64,000 bases of DNA from Auanema rhodensis (GCA_964057225.1 OZ059894.1:17390476-17454475); one strand, 5' to 3'; positions 49,001-62,532 are shown, counted from the stretch's first letter. Numbers and translations: made by a program. The notes: a model not told the origin generated them from the letters alone.

Positions 49001-50686
49001 CCAAGCCCAAGCCCAAGCTCAAGCTCAAGCTCAAGCTCAAGCCCAAGCCCAAGCCCAGGTCCAAGCCCAAGCTCAGGTTCAAGCTCAAGCTCAAGCCCAA
49101 GTTCATTTCAATGCACGTGCAGCTCAAGCTCTGGCACATATTGAAAACCAAGCTCAAGTACAAGCCCAGATGCAAGCACAGAGAGCTCAAACCCAAGTCC
49201 AACTGGAAAATCAGGCTCGGCTTCAAGCTCAAATACAAGCACAGGCTAAAGTTCAAGCTCGTACCCAAATTGAATCTCAAGCTCAGAGCAAATTAAAAAC
49301 AGGAGCGATGTTGCCTGTAAATAGTGAGAAAGGAACCACAAGTCCTACAGGATCAATTGAAAGGCTTCAAAAATCTACTGTACAAGCCCTATCACCACAA
49401 TCACATGCACAAATGCTTGCTCAAGCCCAAGCCCAAACCCTTGCACAAGTAAAAGCACATGCTACATTCCAAGCACAGGTTGGTTAAAGATTAATGATTT
49501 TATAGTGAACATTTTTGTTTTTAAGATGATAGCCAATCAACAGAGAATTAAAGAAAGGAATTTACTCCAACAACAACAACAACAACAACAACAGCAACAA
49601 ACAGTTAAATCATTGCCTACAACATCATCTTCGTCTGTTTCGAATATTGTAATTCAACCAACAACATCAATGATAGAATCACCAAAAGATATAGATAATT
49701 CGATAATAACCCGATATACTTGTTTGGATCCTGATTACTATATACTTCTTGAAGAAATGAGAGTAAGTTATTTATATTATTATGGATATTTACAAATATA
49801 TATATTTAGCTAAGACAATTACAACAAGCTGTACAAGATGGTAGCAAACAGATTAATCCCACGGTAGCTAATTATTTTTTTCTTTTTAAAAACAAAATAT
49901 TATTTTAGATGACAGTGTTACCATCTAATTATAATAATTCAGCTGTAAAGCAACCTGTTACAGTAGGAACAACGGTAAGGATGGAAGGAAATAAGTAAAC
50001 ATCATTTACATATTTATTGATACCATTCTTAATGGTTTCAATATGCCATTCATTGCTTTTTCCTATATTATTTACCTTTGTTTACTGCTTATACATGTTA
50101 CTTATCCTTCAGCCTGATGTAACGGAAGCTCTTAGTCTCCCAAAATACTCTGCTCCTATTGTTGGTCAATCCGATCAAAGCATTTCTCGAAGCCTTTTAC
50201 CTGGTCATCCATATGTTTTTCAAATGAAAGCATCGGACTGTGATACTCAACTCTTACCTGGGTTTGCTCGCTTGGTATGTTACAACTCAACCCAATACTC
50301 ATATCAGTATTCACAGTCTAATTGTCTACAATATGTTGTAGAAATTATGAAAAAATGATATTAACAGTAACAAAAACGAATTGTATGTCCGTTGTTTTAG
50401 ATCTAAACCGCCTCATCTATCCTACTACTCTTTACCCAAATATGGAGTTTCATGATCGAACAGAATTTGTTAGTTCTTAATATACAATTAGAATCATTTT
50501 GTAATTTTTTCAATTTAGAGCGTCTCTAAGTCATTTGAGCCCCAACAATCTTCTGAAGCTTTACTTTCGCCAATAAATGGAGTAACGGCTATAGAAACTG
50601 AAGCAAGACCTTATAACCAGTGGTCTGTAGTGACTATTTCTCTTCCTACAACATTACACGTCAAATGTAATTGTTTTCCGAAATAA
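46040..50686 (+). CDS. Large Gln/Ala-rich, probably nuclear protein of unknown family
   Basis: Exons: 46040-46196, 46511-46635, 46994-47174, 47223-47276, 47326-47375, 47420-47497, 47643-49478, 49526-49762, 49810-49863, 49909-49974, 50113 to about 50278, 50401 to about 50470 and a last exon to TAA 50684-50686; all joined in phase, nearly 1,000 residues. ATG 46040 lies just after a TTTAG acceptor. The N-terminus has a basic cluster (AKRIKLCEP) that could be a nuclear signal, then a helical segment ([13 protein letters not shown], continuing [16 protein letters not shown]). The centre is a very long Gln-Ala repeat with Gln-rich flanks, followed by a poly-Gln run and a C-terminal region with [16 protein letters not shown]. 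No catalytic or DNA-binding domain is recognised. By composition it may be a transcription or chromatin cofactor, which is inference. The donor of exon 11 is uncertain. Confidence 0.7.
48430..49115 (+). repeat. Coding hexamer repeat CAAGCN encoding (Gln-Ala)n
   Basis: Hundreds of bases of the hexamer CAAGCC/CAAGCT, densest from about 48640 to 49110, encode Gln-Ala dipeptides with occasional His, Val or Met. The unit has no stop codon in several frames, so a Lys-Pro/Leu-rich frame (48598-49296) and a minus-strand Leu-Gly/Ser-rich frame (48540-49280) are also open. A tract this pure is expected to vary in length between individuals. Confidence 0.9.
49568..49602 (+). repeat. CAA/CAG trinucleotide repeat (poly-Gln)
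   Basis: About eleven consecutive Gln codons, almost all CAA with one CAG, within exon 8 of the Gln/Ala-rich gene. Confidence 0.9.
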
Positions 50687-51239
50687 CGTTAAAGAAGAAT
50701 TTTTTTAACAAAAAATATTCCAAAATATAAATTAAAATTAGCAGAGAATTTTTTTTTTTCAAACAAAAATTGTTGTTCGGTAGCCTAAAATATTAATATT
50801 TTGTTATTTGTATTGTTTTTTATTATATTCATTCCATGTTTCTGCTTAAATCTCCCTTTTTCTTTCATTACATTTAAACAAAAAATTTTTATTGAAATAA
50901 TTGATCTCATTTGGTCCGAATATTGTTTTATTTTTTTTTATTTTTAGTATCCCCCAATTATTCATAATATTATATCAATATATTTCATTAATCTTTTATT
51001 TTATAACCATTACAAGAGGTTTAAGTAAATTTTATTTCTTTTTTTTTAATAATTTTTTTTGAAAATAATATATAGATAGATAGATATATGGATATAAGAT
51101 ATAGTGCATATATAAACGTTTTGAGAGGGACGAGATATGTAGCTCGGACTGAACTTTTGCAACTAACCTGCACTACTAAAGCGAAAGAGGGTGGGAAAAA
51201 GATAAAGAGAGATATAGAGATAGATGGATTAAAAGAAAA

Positions 51240-51441
<202 letters not shown>

Positions 51442-54400
51442 TTTGCTCTATGTTCATTGAGAAGAGCACACACACTGCACAATCTCTTAGCCACACTCAA
51501 GCATGCAAGTTCTTCACGTGAGAAGCACATGAGGATGTGCAGACTGATTCAAATAAAGTTTTTTCTTTTCATATTTCCTCATCATAAATCGTTAAATGCG
51601 GAAAATATTGAAATAATAAACTCTTCAATGTATTTTAACTATTCTATTTAAAAGAAGAAAAAGTCCATATGTTTGAAGTAAATGGCTTATATGCTGAACT
51701 TTCATATATGCATATATGGAAATATGCTTCCATGTGACCATTTTATTGACATCTAATCCGTTTGACATCGGAAGCTTTCAAATTAATTATTACAAGATTA
51801 TATTCTATATTGACATAATTTTCTGGTATTTTATGGTTTTTAGTTGATTTCTGATTAACCATCTATTCCATTTTTTTCTCTCACTTTTTCTTCTATATAT
51901 ACATAGACATATTCTTAACTCCCTTCATTTTTCTTTGAAAATTAGGAAAACTGAAGCATAGACATAGTATTCTTTTGTGTTTCAGGTACACTTGACTCAC
52001 ATTTTCTTTGTCAAAATAGCCTTTTTGCTTTTAATTAAACGAAGAAAGCTATGTTTAAGTTGCATGCCAATATTACTTGTTCCCTATTTGCCCTTTTTTG
52101 TTGCAATAAGTCTCATCCTAACACAAAATTCTTCTTTTTTTTTTGATTTTAAAGCATCCGATGACTCAATTTCATGTTTCATTTTTCATACAACATCTCG
52201 CTTTTAAAAAGTTCAAATTCCCATAAAAAAAAGGAAATTGAATAGATTTAAGAAGAATTTTAAAAATTACAATGATAGAATGAGCGTGTTTAAAGTATTT
52301 AAATTTTATCTAAAATATTTGACTATTCATCATAACTCCTTCATTAAACAATAAAAATATAATTTCTTATCAGATTTCTTCTAAATATAGATAAGAATAT
52401 CCTTTTTCACGAAAAAATCTAATAGATTAAAGATCATTGGTGCTCTGCTAATTGAAATAAACAAGAAATTGATCATTAAACTCAGGAATTAGGTTCATAT
52501 ACTTAAAGCTGAAAAGATGAAATGTCCATACTTAGTACTTAAATGTCCCAGTTAAGCTATTCCAAGTTATACAAAGTTTTATTATTTTTTAATTTTCTGT
52601 GTCTTTATCTTTCTTCAAAGTTTCAAGTTTCATTTTGAATGAGCAGAGAGAAACGATGAGCATTTTCTAAAATTTCAATCTTCACGCATTTCCACATAAT
52701 TTCATATATTCCTATATTGTTATCTTTTCCAAGAAAAATTTATAAAAATCTCAACAGATTATTCAAAAACGGAAAAAATCTCAGAAACTCAGAAATTGTG
52801 AAGTAAAAGTTATTATTTTCCATGGAATTGAGGATGATAAAAAGAAATTTTTTGCTTGAGGCTAATCGTCTCTCTCTTTTTACTTTGCCCAAGTATTACT
52901 TCTCCTCCCCTTCTTTCTCCTTTTCATTTTCTCTTTTTGTCTTAAATGTCTCTCCCTCTCCCAGCATTATTTTCTCTTTAAAGTTGCCTTGATCTCAGTT
53001 TTTCTTCAAATATCCAGCTTCTCTCGTTGTATTCATTCTCCAGCTTTTCTCTCCCCCCCTCTCTCTCTTTCTCTTTTTCTTCTTCCTCTCTCTTCATGTA
53101 GCCCCAATTCTTCACCATCATCGTCATATCATTTTAAAGTTTCAACTAAAACTCAAAAAGTAGTCCTTCGTTGTCTTCTTGTTGGTCTTTGGGGGCTCAT
53201 ACTCATTCTGTCTCCATCTTTTAGATTTTTTTGTTTTACTTTTCACAAAGTTATTACTCAATTTATCGAGATATGTATATTTCTTTTGAAAAACGATATA
53301 GATGATGAAGACGATGACGAAACATTCATAGGAAAGAGCCACATCCGTTATCCCCAGAACACGAATGTGCAAATGTAGTATGACGTCGTCGTCATCTTCG
53401 GCTACATCTTCATCGTCCTTGTCGCCGTTGTCTTCATAGCCATGGAAGCGTCATAGCCTCCGGATTGCATTAGGAGCTGCCGGGATAAAACTCTAATTCT
53501 ATCAAAGACCGTCTGCTTCCAACTAGATGCTCCTGAAGCTCCAAAAATAGAAATAACATGTTCACCAGATTCTGGACAACAACCTCAGGCTGCGTTTTCA
53601 GTCGATTCATTTAATGTCGCTATGCATACCGTTGTTTTTTTCTTTTATTCCTTAGATTTTCTTTTTGAGTACGATTTATCACCACCCGGAATACGTATAG
53701 AGTTTCTGAGGAGGAATTAAGAGGTTGTATGCTTGAAAGGAAACTAAAAGGAAGGAGCTGGAAAGGAGATGAGGAAGTGAGAAAGCAATGAATTGATATT
53801 TTTAATTACGACTTAGTTAATAGTCATTGGAAAGATTTAGTCAACAAATCAACCCAAACAGAATCGAACATGTTCAAGCTTGATCAGGTGCTTGTTCGAG
53901 CTTTAGCTTACAATCAAACGACTTCAGTTTCCATTTTTACCAAGTCAATAACAAACAAATCTATGATTTATCTTTAACTCATGGAGAGATTCTATTGAAA
54001 AATTCTAAAATCTTCTATAAAGTACCTAAATATTTCCAAGTAGTGTATCCATGTTGAATTGAGATTTTTGGTTTTAGCAAACGAGTTGAAAGCAAATTAA
54101 TTATGTTTGAAGTCAAAGGATCTGAAAAGATAATAACCTGAATCGGGAGTACAAACACAATATAATTACTTGAATATCCAAAAGCTTTCCTCTTGTGCTT
54201 CCGAACTCTTCGATGTCATCGTCTCAGTAGCGGAACGATTACGAATGTCCTTTATATAATAGGATCATTTCTTCATTACCCTTTCTGTCCTTAGCATCTT
54301 TTTTTTAAAATTTTCTAGTAATGAATTAGCTTGAGAAATTGAAAAAAAACACTAGGAAACCATTTATATAATGGAAAAAAAATGTATGAAGAAAAAGAAA

Positions 54401-55309
54401 AAAGAAAAAGAAAAAAAGAAATGATGAGAAAACTAATAGAACATTTCAAAAATTTAAAGAGAGAGAGAGATAGAGAGACAGAGAGAGAAAGAGAGAAAAC
54501 AATATTAGAAAGAAATATCGTTTTGTCATTAGAAAGACATTTGTATGTAAGGGTTTACAAGGCTTTTGAAACATACAAATGTATTTGTTTAAGAGATATT
54601 ATTGTCATTTTCTTCTTTACTTTGACCGTATTTAGCTGAAATATCAAAAAAGAAATCCATCACCTTTGGCTGTAATTACATCGATTTTTTATTTTTTTTT
54701 GTTTCAAAATATTTTTATTTTAATATTTTAAACTTATTTCATTTATTCTTAAAACTTAATAATATGAAAAATATACATTTATGTCTTTATATACTAGATG
54801 TAAGGGTTTTAACACCGTTTGCTATTGGTTCTTTAAGATTTTTTTCATTTTTCCCGGGAACATCCGGAGAAAGGCAACTTTAGTTGAAGATCAATCATGC
54901 CTAATCCATTTCTGTCTAAATTTACTATGTGCTTTCAAGCACATAAGAACAAGGAAGTTTGATAAACATTTCGGATATCTTATGTCGTTATGTTTTTTTT
55001 TTTTGGAGGAAGAAAATTCGAGCTTCCCGTATGCGCCCTCTATCAGCTATACATTTAACAAGAAATTTATTTTCTTGATCTTCTATATATCAATTTTTTA
55101 ATTTTAGTTTTCTTTTTGGCTTTATTGCACTAAGAATATGTTTCAAAAACGTTTGCTCGAAAGGAATCGGGAGTCCATAAAATCTATTTTCATGCTCAAC
55201 ACATTCCATGATTGACAAGCTTCATAGTTCGTTTTTCTTTTAGTCCAACAAGACGTTCACAAACGTTTTCCTCCCTATCTTAACTCTGTCTGTATGTTGT
55301 TTCTCTCTG

Positions 55310-55330
55310 TCTATTTCTCTCTCTCTATCA

Positions 55331-55392
<62 letters not shown>
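55310..55392. repeat. CT dinucleotide microsatellite
   Basis: CTCTCT array, pure from about 55340 to 55391, in the spacer upstream of the globin gene. Confidence 0.9.
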
Positions 55393-55394
<2 letters not shown>

Positions 55395-56067
55395 GTCATT
55401 CTTTGGCATTCTCTTTTCTAGTTCTTCATCTAATTCTTGCAGTTCTATTTCCTATGATGGTTAGTCTTTCACCTCAGTCTTAAACTATTCTTCGCCTTTT
55501 TGTCTTCGATGGTTCACATGATGTTATTCTGATCTTTCTTCGGTTAATCCATCTTGTTGTTCTTGGTACTGAGCTCAGATCATCATCGGTCATTCCCTGT
55601 GTTTGTCTCTTCTCACTTCTATGTGTGGGCTGTGGCTACGACTTTCAACTGAATTCAAACCCAATAGCTTGAATTTTCATGATCTCATTTGCTTATTCAT
55701 TTACTGAATCCACTCAATTCTGATCTTCCATATCTTCAGATTACATTGTGTCTTTTGAATTACCAATTCACTTAATAGAACAATAAACTAATTTTGAATA
55801 TTCTGATTTTACAGAAGAACGGCATCCAGCAGTCTAATCTCCGTCAGTTTAATTTGTATTCGTTCTCTTCTATCTGCACCTTCGTTGTCATCTTCTTCAT
55901 CAACATCGTCGTCTCTATTCCAGCAGTCGTCGCCTCTTCTTCGCCCTCTTCAGCTTCATCTTCATCGTCACCATCTTTGTCATTCTCATCATCGTATTTT
56001 CTCATAGTTACTCAGATTCTTTCATTAAACGACGTGTTCATTTCCTTCATAGCCTATTATTCCAACT

Positions 56068-59000
56068 ATGGGCAACTCACAATCTGCTAGCCATCAACAG
56101 AAAAAGGAGAAGGTAAAAGCAAGTTAAGTTGCAAAAAACTTACATTTATGTGATCAATTGCTTGAAGTATTTCTACTAAAGTATCAGAATTTAATACCTT
56201 TTTCCCTTTTAATCATTTAATTATTTTATATTTTATATAATTTTAATAGCTAACTAATTTTTATGTATGCTTAGCATGAGTCATCAAAAGTTCAAAATAC
56301 AAATTATAGTTTTAGACTTTCAAATAAAGAAAATTAATTTAATGAAAATAGAGAAAAACAAATTTATCATCAGAATGTATTTATTGAATATAATTTTTCT
56401 TCTAATATTTTTAGGTGGAAAAGCTATTTCGTCAGAATAATCGGTCCAACCGTAGCCGTAGTTTAGATGTAAGACAAGATCGACCTGTTCGACCTGTGGG
56501 AGCCAGTCATAGTGCTCGATACAGTAAAAGCCGATGTGTTAAATCAATGGATGACGGAGGTATTTTCTATTCTTTATTCCATCTCATAAACTCTTTTCCT
56601 GTTGTTTTGCCTTCAAAAATTTTATTTGTTTATCATGTATTCACTAGAATAGTCTCTACTCATCAAATTATTCCATTTTCTACTTTATTCTTAAGTTACA
56701 TTACTTTTCACCAATTTGTTTGAGATATGTTAGTATATACACCCAAGAACAAATTACTATTTTCAGAAATTGTTAAGAACAAAATCAAATTTTAATTTCT
56801 TCTTTTCATTTAATTAATCCAAACTTTGATTTTAATCAATCAATTCATTACAATAGTTTCATATTTTTTTAGCTTTGATTTAATACTTTCTATGAAAAGT
56901 TGAAGAAATATGTTTTTACGTTTAACATGGCTTAGTCATGTCATAATTCTTCTACACCTACTCTCATGATTTATTTTAAGAATTTAAAGTCTAAACAAAA
57001 GATTTTTTAAAAAGACAAAATAATATTTATAAATATATATAAAAACTTAAAAAAGAAAAGAAAAAGAAAAACAATATTTATTATGATATCTATAAATTTT
57101 TTTCCATTTCTAAGACAGTTTTATAGCTTTAATGTTGCTGAAAATGAGCAGTTAAATTTTGAATTATTAGAAGAATCATCTGTATTGCTATGATACTCAT
57201 GGGAAAAAAAGAGAAAGTCGTATGAAAAGTTAAAAGAGAAATAGTAAAAGTTTACATAAAAAAACAAAGAAAAAGAGGTAAAAATAGAAGAAAAAGATAC
57301 TTAAAACGTTCTTATAATCTAGTCTGTTACTAGATTCATTTATGAAATATTTAAGTGATTTTGCAATCGGTCTACATGAAATCTTTTTTTTCTATTCGCT
57401 TAATTTTACACCATCTGACATATTAGTTGCTCATTCTACGAATAGTAATGAACCAAAAATTAAAAAAGAAAAAAAAGAGAACGAAATATGAAGAGAGTAT
57501 CAGAGAATGATGATCGAAAATAGGAAAAATCACTTTGCTCTCAAGACAGAATAGATAAATGAGAGGTTTTAGAGAAAGATAGATTTTTGAGAAAGAGAGA
57601 AAGAGAGGTTAAGAACAAAGAAAGATATGGAGAGCAAAATAAGAAGAGAAATGAGCTTAAGATGGAATCTCATGTTACTAAATTTGGAATGAGGATGATG
57701 CAGCTAAGAGTTGTTCTCAGTATTGCCTGTTGGGAAAGGAATTGAAGGGAGTGAAACGGTTCCACACCGATGACCAACAAATTTGAGATGAATAAAAGCT
57801 AGAACAATCGTCTTATATATTCCTGCTCTTCGATAAGAATTTTGAAAACTTACATTTGAATTAAGCTTTTCTGCGAAAGAATTGCAAAGATTTTTTTGAT
57901 AATTTTTTATATAAATTTACAACAAATAATATTTCGAGAAGTTTACCATATCATCCTATGAATTATTATAATTAATAATTAGATGACGTCATCTAACAAT
58001 TAACTTTAGCAGGATGAGACAGGTTGAGATGTATAGTATACATGTATAGATACAAATAACCATGTACGAATATCGCAGATTGTTTACTTAATACATATTT
58101 GAATAGAAAAATACTAAAGAATTTATAATCTAAATAAGAATAATTATGAAAAAAAAACCAAATAACTTGTTATAATTTTATAAAATATTCATATAAATAA
58201 GATTAAAGATCATTATATTATATTTATCAATTTGAATATTTTCATGTTACTTATAATTTTTGTTTCAGCAAATGGATCTATTTCTGGATTAAGTATGGAA
58301 GAAAAACGAATGCTAGAAGTATTTTCTTTATATTTTTTTATTTTTTGAAATAATTATTTTACAGTTTTGTTGGTTTAAATGCTCACAGAGACAAGTTAAA
58401 AAATGTGCAGAAGATATATTTTTGGATATTTTACATACAGACGAAGAATTACTTACCTTATTTAAATTAGTTTTGTTAATTTATAATTAATATATTTAAG
58501 CTTTTCGTATTTCTAGGAAGGCACTCCAGCTAACAGATTAAAAGAAAATGAGTTTTTCAAATCACATACTGCTAATTTTGCTATTGTTTTAAATCTAGTT
58601 GTTACAAATCTTCAAGATAATTTTGAACAAGCTTGTGAAGCACTTCAAGTAAGTTCTTTTGTATTTTCTTTTTATCTTTTTGTTTTTTTCCTTTAATTTA
58701 TACTATTAATTTATATTTTTATATAATTATTAAGATAATTGAATTTATAGACACTTGGTTCTCAACATATTAATCTACGTTCTCGTGGTTTTCAATCCAT
58801 GTATTGGGATATATTCACAGATTGTTTTGAACGTAATCATCCACCATCTTTTCGAAAAGAAGAAGAACGAGAAGTGAGTAATGTTATATGAAATTCTTTT
58901 CTTTTCATTTCCTAAAAATAAATTAATTTGAATCTAATAAGGACAAAATAAAGATTTTCACTTTACAGGCATGGAGTCGAATGATCTTATTCATTCTATC

Positions 59001-59082
59001 GCAGATGAAAATTGGATATCAGAGAGCATTGTTGGAACAGAAAAAAGAAGAACAAAGACTTAGTGTTCCTCAAATCTTTTAA
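56068..59082 (+). CDS. N-myristoylated nematode-type globin
   Basis: Seven exons: 56068-56112, 56415-56559, 58269-58318, 58365-58469, 58517-58648, 58751-58873, 58969-59082; 237 residues. MGNSQS gives Gly2 and Ser6 as required for N-myristoylation, so the protein is probably membrane-attached. An Arg/Ser-rich leader (about 16-75) precedes the globin fold. Helices can be followed: FKSH with the distal E7 His at about 132, then LGSQHINLRSRGF with the proximal F8 His at about 165, then a long H helix (WSRMILFILSQMKIGY). Both haem-pocket His residues are present, so haem binding is expected, possibly six-coordinate. Nematodes have many neuronal globins of this extended type thought to act in redox or oxygen signalling rather than transport. 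Intron 2 is 1.7 kb. The exact orthologue is not clear. Confidence 0.85.
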
Positions 59083-61248
59083 TTTTTTTTGATCGTTTTG
59101 AGAATTTTCATTTGTTAATATCAGGATGTGAATATAATCCAGAATTTTAAATTTTAAATTATATTTTTACTACCTACATGTACATAAACTATGATTTCAA
59201 AGAAAATAAAATATATTTGTGATGATAAAGTATTAATTTTTAATTTTTTTTAAAATTTTTATTGAAATATTTTGGGATTGGGAGAATAAAATTTGAAGAA
59301 CTTTTTGTTTTTCATGTTTTATAAAGTTTATTCATCATATACATATATGTATAGTATGTATATAAACACAATCGTATTGTTGTTTTCTTCATAACTGAAT
59401 CAAAGGTTATTTTTTTATTTTTTTAAACTTTAATCTTGAACTTGTATTCCCTTAAGAACATATATATATAAACTAAAAAATATATGATATAACTATATAG
59501 TATGTTGTTATATGTATATATGAATAACAAAAACTTATTTTTTGTCCTTTTTTTTTCTTGTAACTTTGATGCAACTTCACCGCATTTGATGAACGAAATA
59601 TAGGACAACCAACAGTGTCCTCAGTCTTTCTAATCTATTGAGGTTTTAATGTAGAAAATGAATCAAAGTTGAAATTCAAATTGTCAGAAAAAAAAAGAGA
59701 AATGTGAATTATTTATGGAATTTAAATGATCTCATCTTTTAACTATTGAACATACATACATATATAAATATTTCTACAACTAATTAAAATAAGAAAATTG
59801 CTGAAAGAAGTGCAGATACATGGATAGTTTTTGATTTTCTTTCTCAATTTCAGAATATTTTCCATAAAATGAACGCAAAAATTCATTTTTTTTATTTCTG
59901 AAAAGGACAAAGATATAACTTGAAGAGAAAATTTCATCTGAAATTAAGATTGTAAAATCGAAGTGTATAAAGCGATACTTTGACTTAATTTTTTATGGAT
60001 ATATTCAAAGTTTATTTGAAAAAACGTTGGCAGAAGTTTTACAAGGTACTTAAATGCCTTCTGATACTTGGAGTTCAAATGATTCTTTGTCAGATTGTTA
60101 ACCATTTATTACCGAACGACAACATTTATGACATTTCGTAGCTCAGATTTCAACTATCAGAGGTTTATGAGATACATATTTGTTGAATATCGATGATCAA
60201 AAATCGATTATACAATTTAATTGTTAAATTTATTAATAAACTATATAATAATATATGAAATAGTTTATATATTTATTTAAAAATGTTAAAAACATATACA
60301 ATTTAACAAAATTAGATAAAACCTATCTATAGTGAATTCGATTTGAAATGCAAGATTTGACCTTTAAAACTTTAATTCGTTTCTTTCTTCAAATTCAATT
60401 TAATTCAAAGAAAAAATCAGAACAAACAATATGAAAACGGATTATCTAAACGTAAATAATTCTTTTTTCAAAAGAAAACTTTATGGAAAATCCCAGTTTA
60501 ATCACATAATGTTAAAAGAAAAAATTGGTTTTAGCATCATTTCATTGAATAAGCGTGTTGTATTTCAATTTAAAAAACTGTCGTATAACTATAATAAAAT
60601 TAAAAAAATTGAAATTATTGGATAAATATATGTTTGAAAACAAAACAAAAAAAAGGGAATCTTTGAAATATTTTTTTTTATTTTAATTTATCATTTTGAT
60701 ATAAAATTATTATTCAACCGCATTGTTTGTCTGTTTTGTGAAAATGAAATTTCACGTAAATTTAGACGGAAATCTTTTAATCAACTTCAAGCTTCACGTT
60801 TTTTGAAAGTTTTTAAAAAGTTTCTTATATTTATAATTCATCAAATACTTCAAATTCTTTTTTTGAAACAAAGGCAATCAGAAAACGAGTTAGTTTAACC
60901 GTTCATTTCAAGCAAATTCTACACCTCAAAGTTGAAAATGGAAGATTCTTTCCATTCTCTCTGACGAGTTTGTCCTCTTGTTTCAACATTATTCTCTCAT
61001 TTTCCTTTTTGTGACTGTTTCTCTCTCTTTTACTTAGTTATATGGCTATGTAATCGCCAAAACTGAAGCATCTACTTGTAGTCTCAATGTCCAAATGTCT
61101 TAAAAACGTCTTAAAAAGGTCTCAGCCCCACCCAGGAAATCAACCACTTTCCTTCAAAGGTATTGAAGAAGAAGAGTAAGGCAGTAGTAGACGTATTGAG
61201 CAGTAAGATACGGTCGTCAACTATTCTATTCCATTCAATTTCAAAGTT
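59083..61248. other. AT-rich intergenic region
   Basis: 2.2 kb with no supported gene. AATAAA-type signals near 59205 could end the globin transcript. Remaining open frames are Lys/Phe/Ile-rich translations of AT-rich DNA. Confidence 0.4.
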
Positions 61249-62370
61249 ATGTGGGTTATATCTATTTTAGGTGAAGTTCTTCTATTTATAATTTGTTATA
61301 AACTATTTATTTATAGTTTTATTATGCTTTCCAAACTATGTTCTAGCTTTAGACTGTAAATCAGCCAACAGAGGAAGAATACAAGTAATTTTTCTTTTAA
61401 CTTAAATTTATAAATTTTTATTTTAATTATCAAAAATTTTATATAAAATCTTAATGTTATAGTGGTATTTTGATCCATCTCATTGGACATGCTTTGCTTA
61501 TCCAGTTGATTGTAATACAAATTTTAATGTTGAATTTAAACTTTATAATACCGAAGAAGAATGTACATTGAAGAATATGGGTTAGTAAAATATTTTAACT
61601 ATACGTATAATAAAATTATAACTTATAGTTAGATTATGGAAAACATATACATTGAGTTGTGGTCCATATCAACGTATGGCAGTATATGAACGATCAAATG
61701 TTTGATTATACTTGAATTGAATTTTTAAAAAAAAAATTTTATTTAGGGTGATCATATTCCTTATATATTTTCTTCGTCATTATGTCATTCGGATTCTAGT
61801 TCAGATATATGTAATAATAATGAAACTTGTATGTCATTTAATGGTTTTGCTTATTGCTGTGGAAATACTGCTTTTCAAGGAAATGGGCCAAGTATCAATA
61901 TATTCTTCTAATTATTATTCTATAATATTAATATTAAGCTAGAGGAATTTTTAATTTTACTGGTGTAGGAGGAAAATCCAAATATATTTTACAAAAAGCT
62001 TCAACAGAAGCTCCAGTACCAGCTCCAAGAGATTGTAATACTGATGGAGATCGAAAAGAAATAGAAGTAACAGCTTTCCTTCGTCTCATTTCTTTTATAT
62101 TATTGTATTCTATAGTGGTACCCAAATGGTAAAATGATGTGTTTAAGTCGAAGAAAAGTTTGTTCAACACCCCAATTTGGAAGAGAAATAGTGAATGTTA
62201 CATATAATACTCAACAAGAATGTATGGATGCTCATTTTCGTATGTTTTAGCTTTTTTTAATTTATAGAAAAATAAAATTTGTTATAGCTAATTGGAAGAT
62301 GTCATATCGATTAACTTGTTCGCCAGGATACTCAGCCGCTAAACAGGATGCAGCACTTATCTTCAGGTAA
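61249..62370 (+). CDS. Secreted cysteine-rich protein with two Kunitz-like repeats
   Basis: Eight exons: 61249-61270, 61317-61384, 61463-61580, 61629-61699, 61747-61891, 61939-62066, 62116-62239, 62288-62370; 252 residues. A clean signal peptide (MWVISILVLLCFPNYVLA) is created by joining exons 1 and 2. Two related modules follow. Each starts DCxx, has WYF/WYP after an intron at the same place, and ends EEC or QEC, about 45 residues later. The first reads WYFDPSHWTCFAYPVDC and NTEEEC, resembling a Kunitz/BPTI fold, but the Cys that flanks the inhibitory loop is missing. Each module is followed by a linker with one or more Cys; the middle exon holds SLCHSD and YCCGN. A function as extracellular or cuticle-associated protein is inferred; protease inhibition is doubtful. 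An alternative 3' exon after 62445 is possible, but the unspliced TAA at 62368-62370 is the simpler end. Confidence 0.7.
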
Positions 62371-62532
62371 TATTTTGAATTCAAATTATATATGTATTGA
62401 TTAATTTTTTTTGTTGTTATAACAAAAATCTTGAAACATTAGAAGAATATATACAAAAATTTCATTTGTTATTACCATAGACATTAAGATTTGTCAAGAC
62501 ATTGGGTGTATCTGATATGAAAATTGAGAAAT
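62371..62532. other. Convergent spacer
   Basis: Short AT-rich spacer between the convergent cysteine-rich gene and the troponin T gene; no gene seen. Confidence 0.4.

Noticed and set aside
48540-49280. Minus-strand 246-codon Leu-Gly/Ser frame as a gene
   Set aside because: It is the mirror of the Gln-Ala repeat. Kept as a curiosity in the findings, not as a gene.
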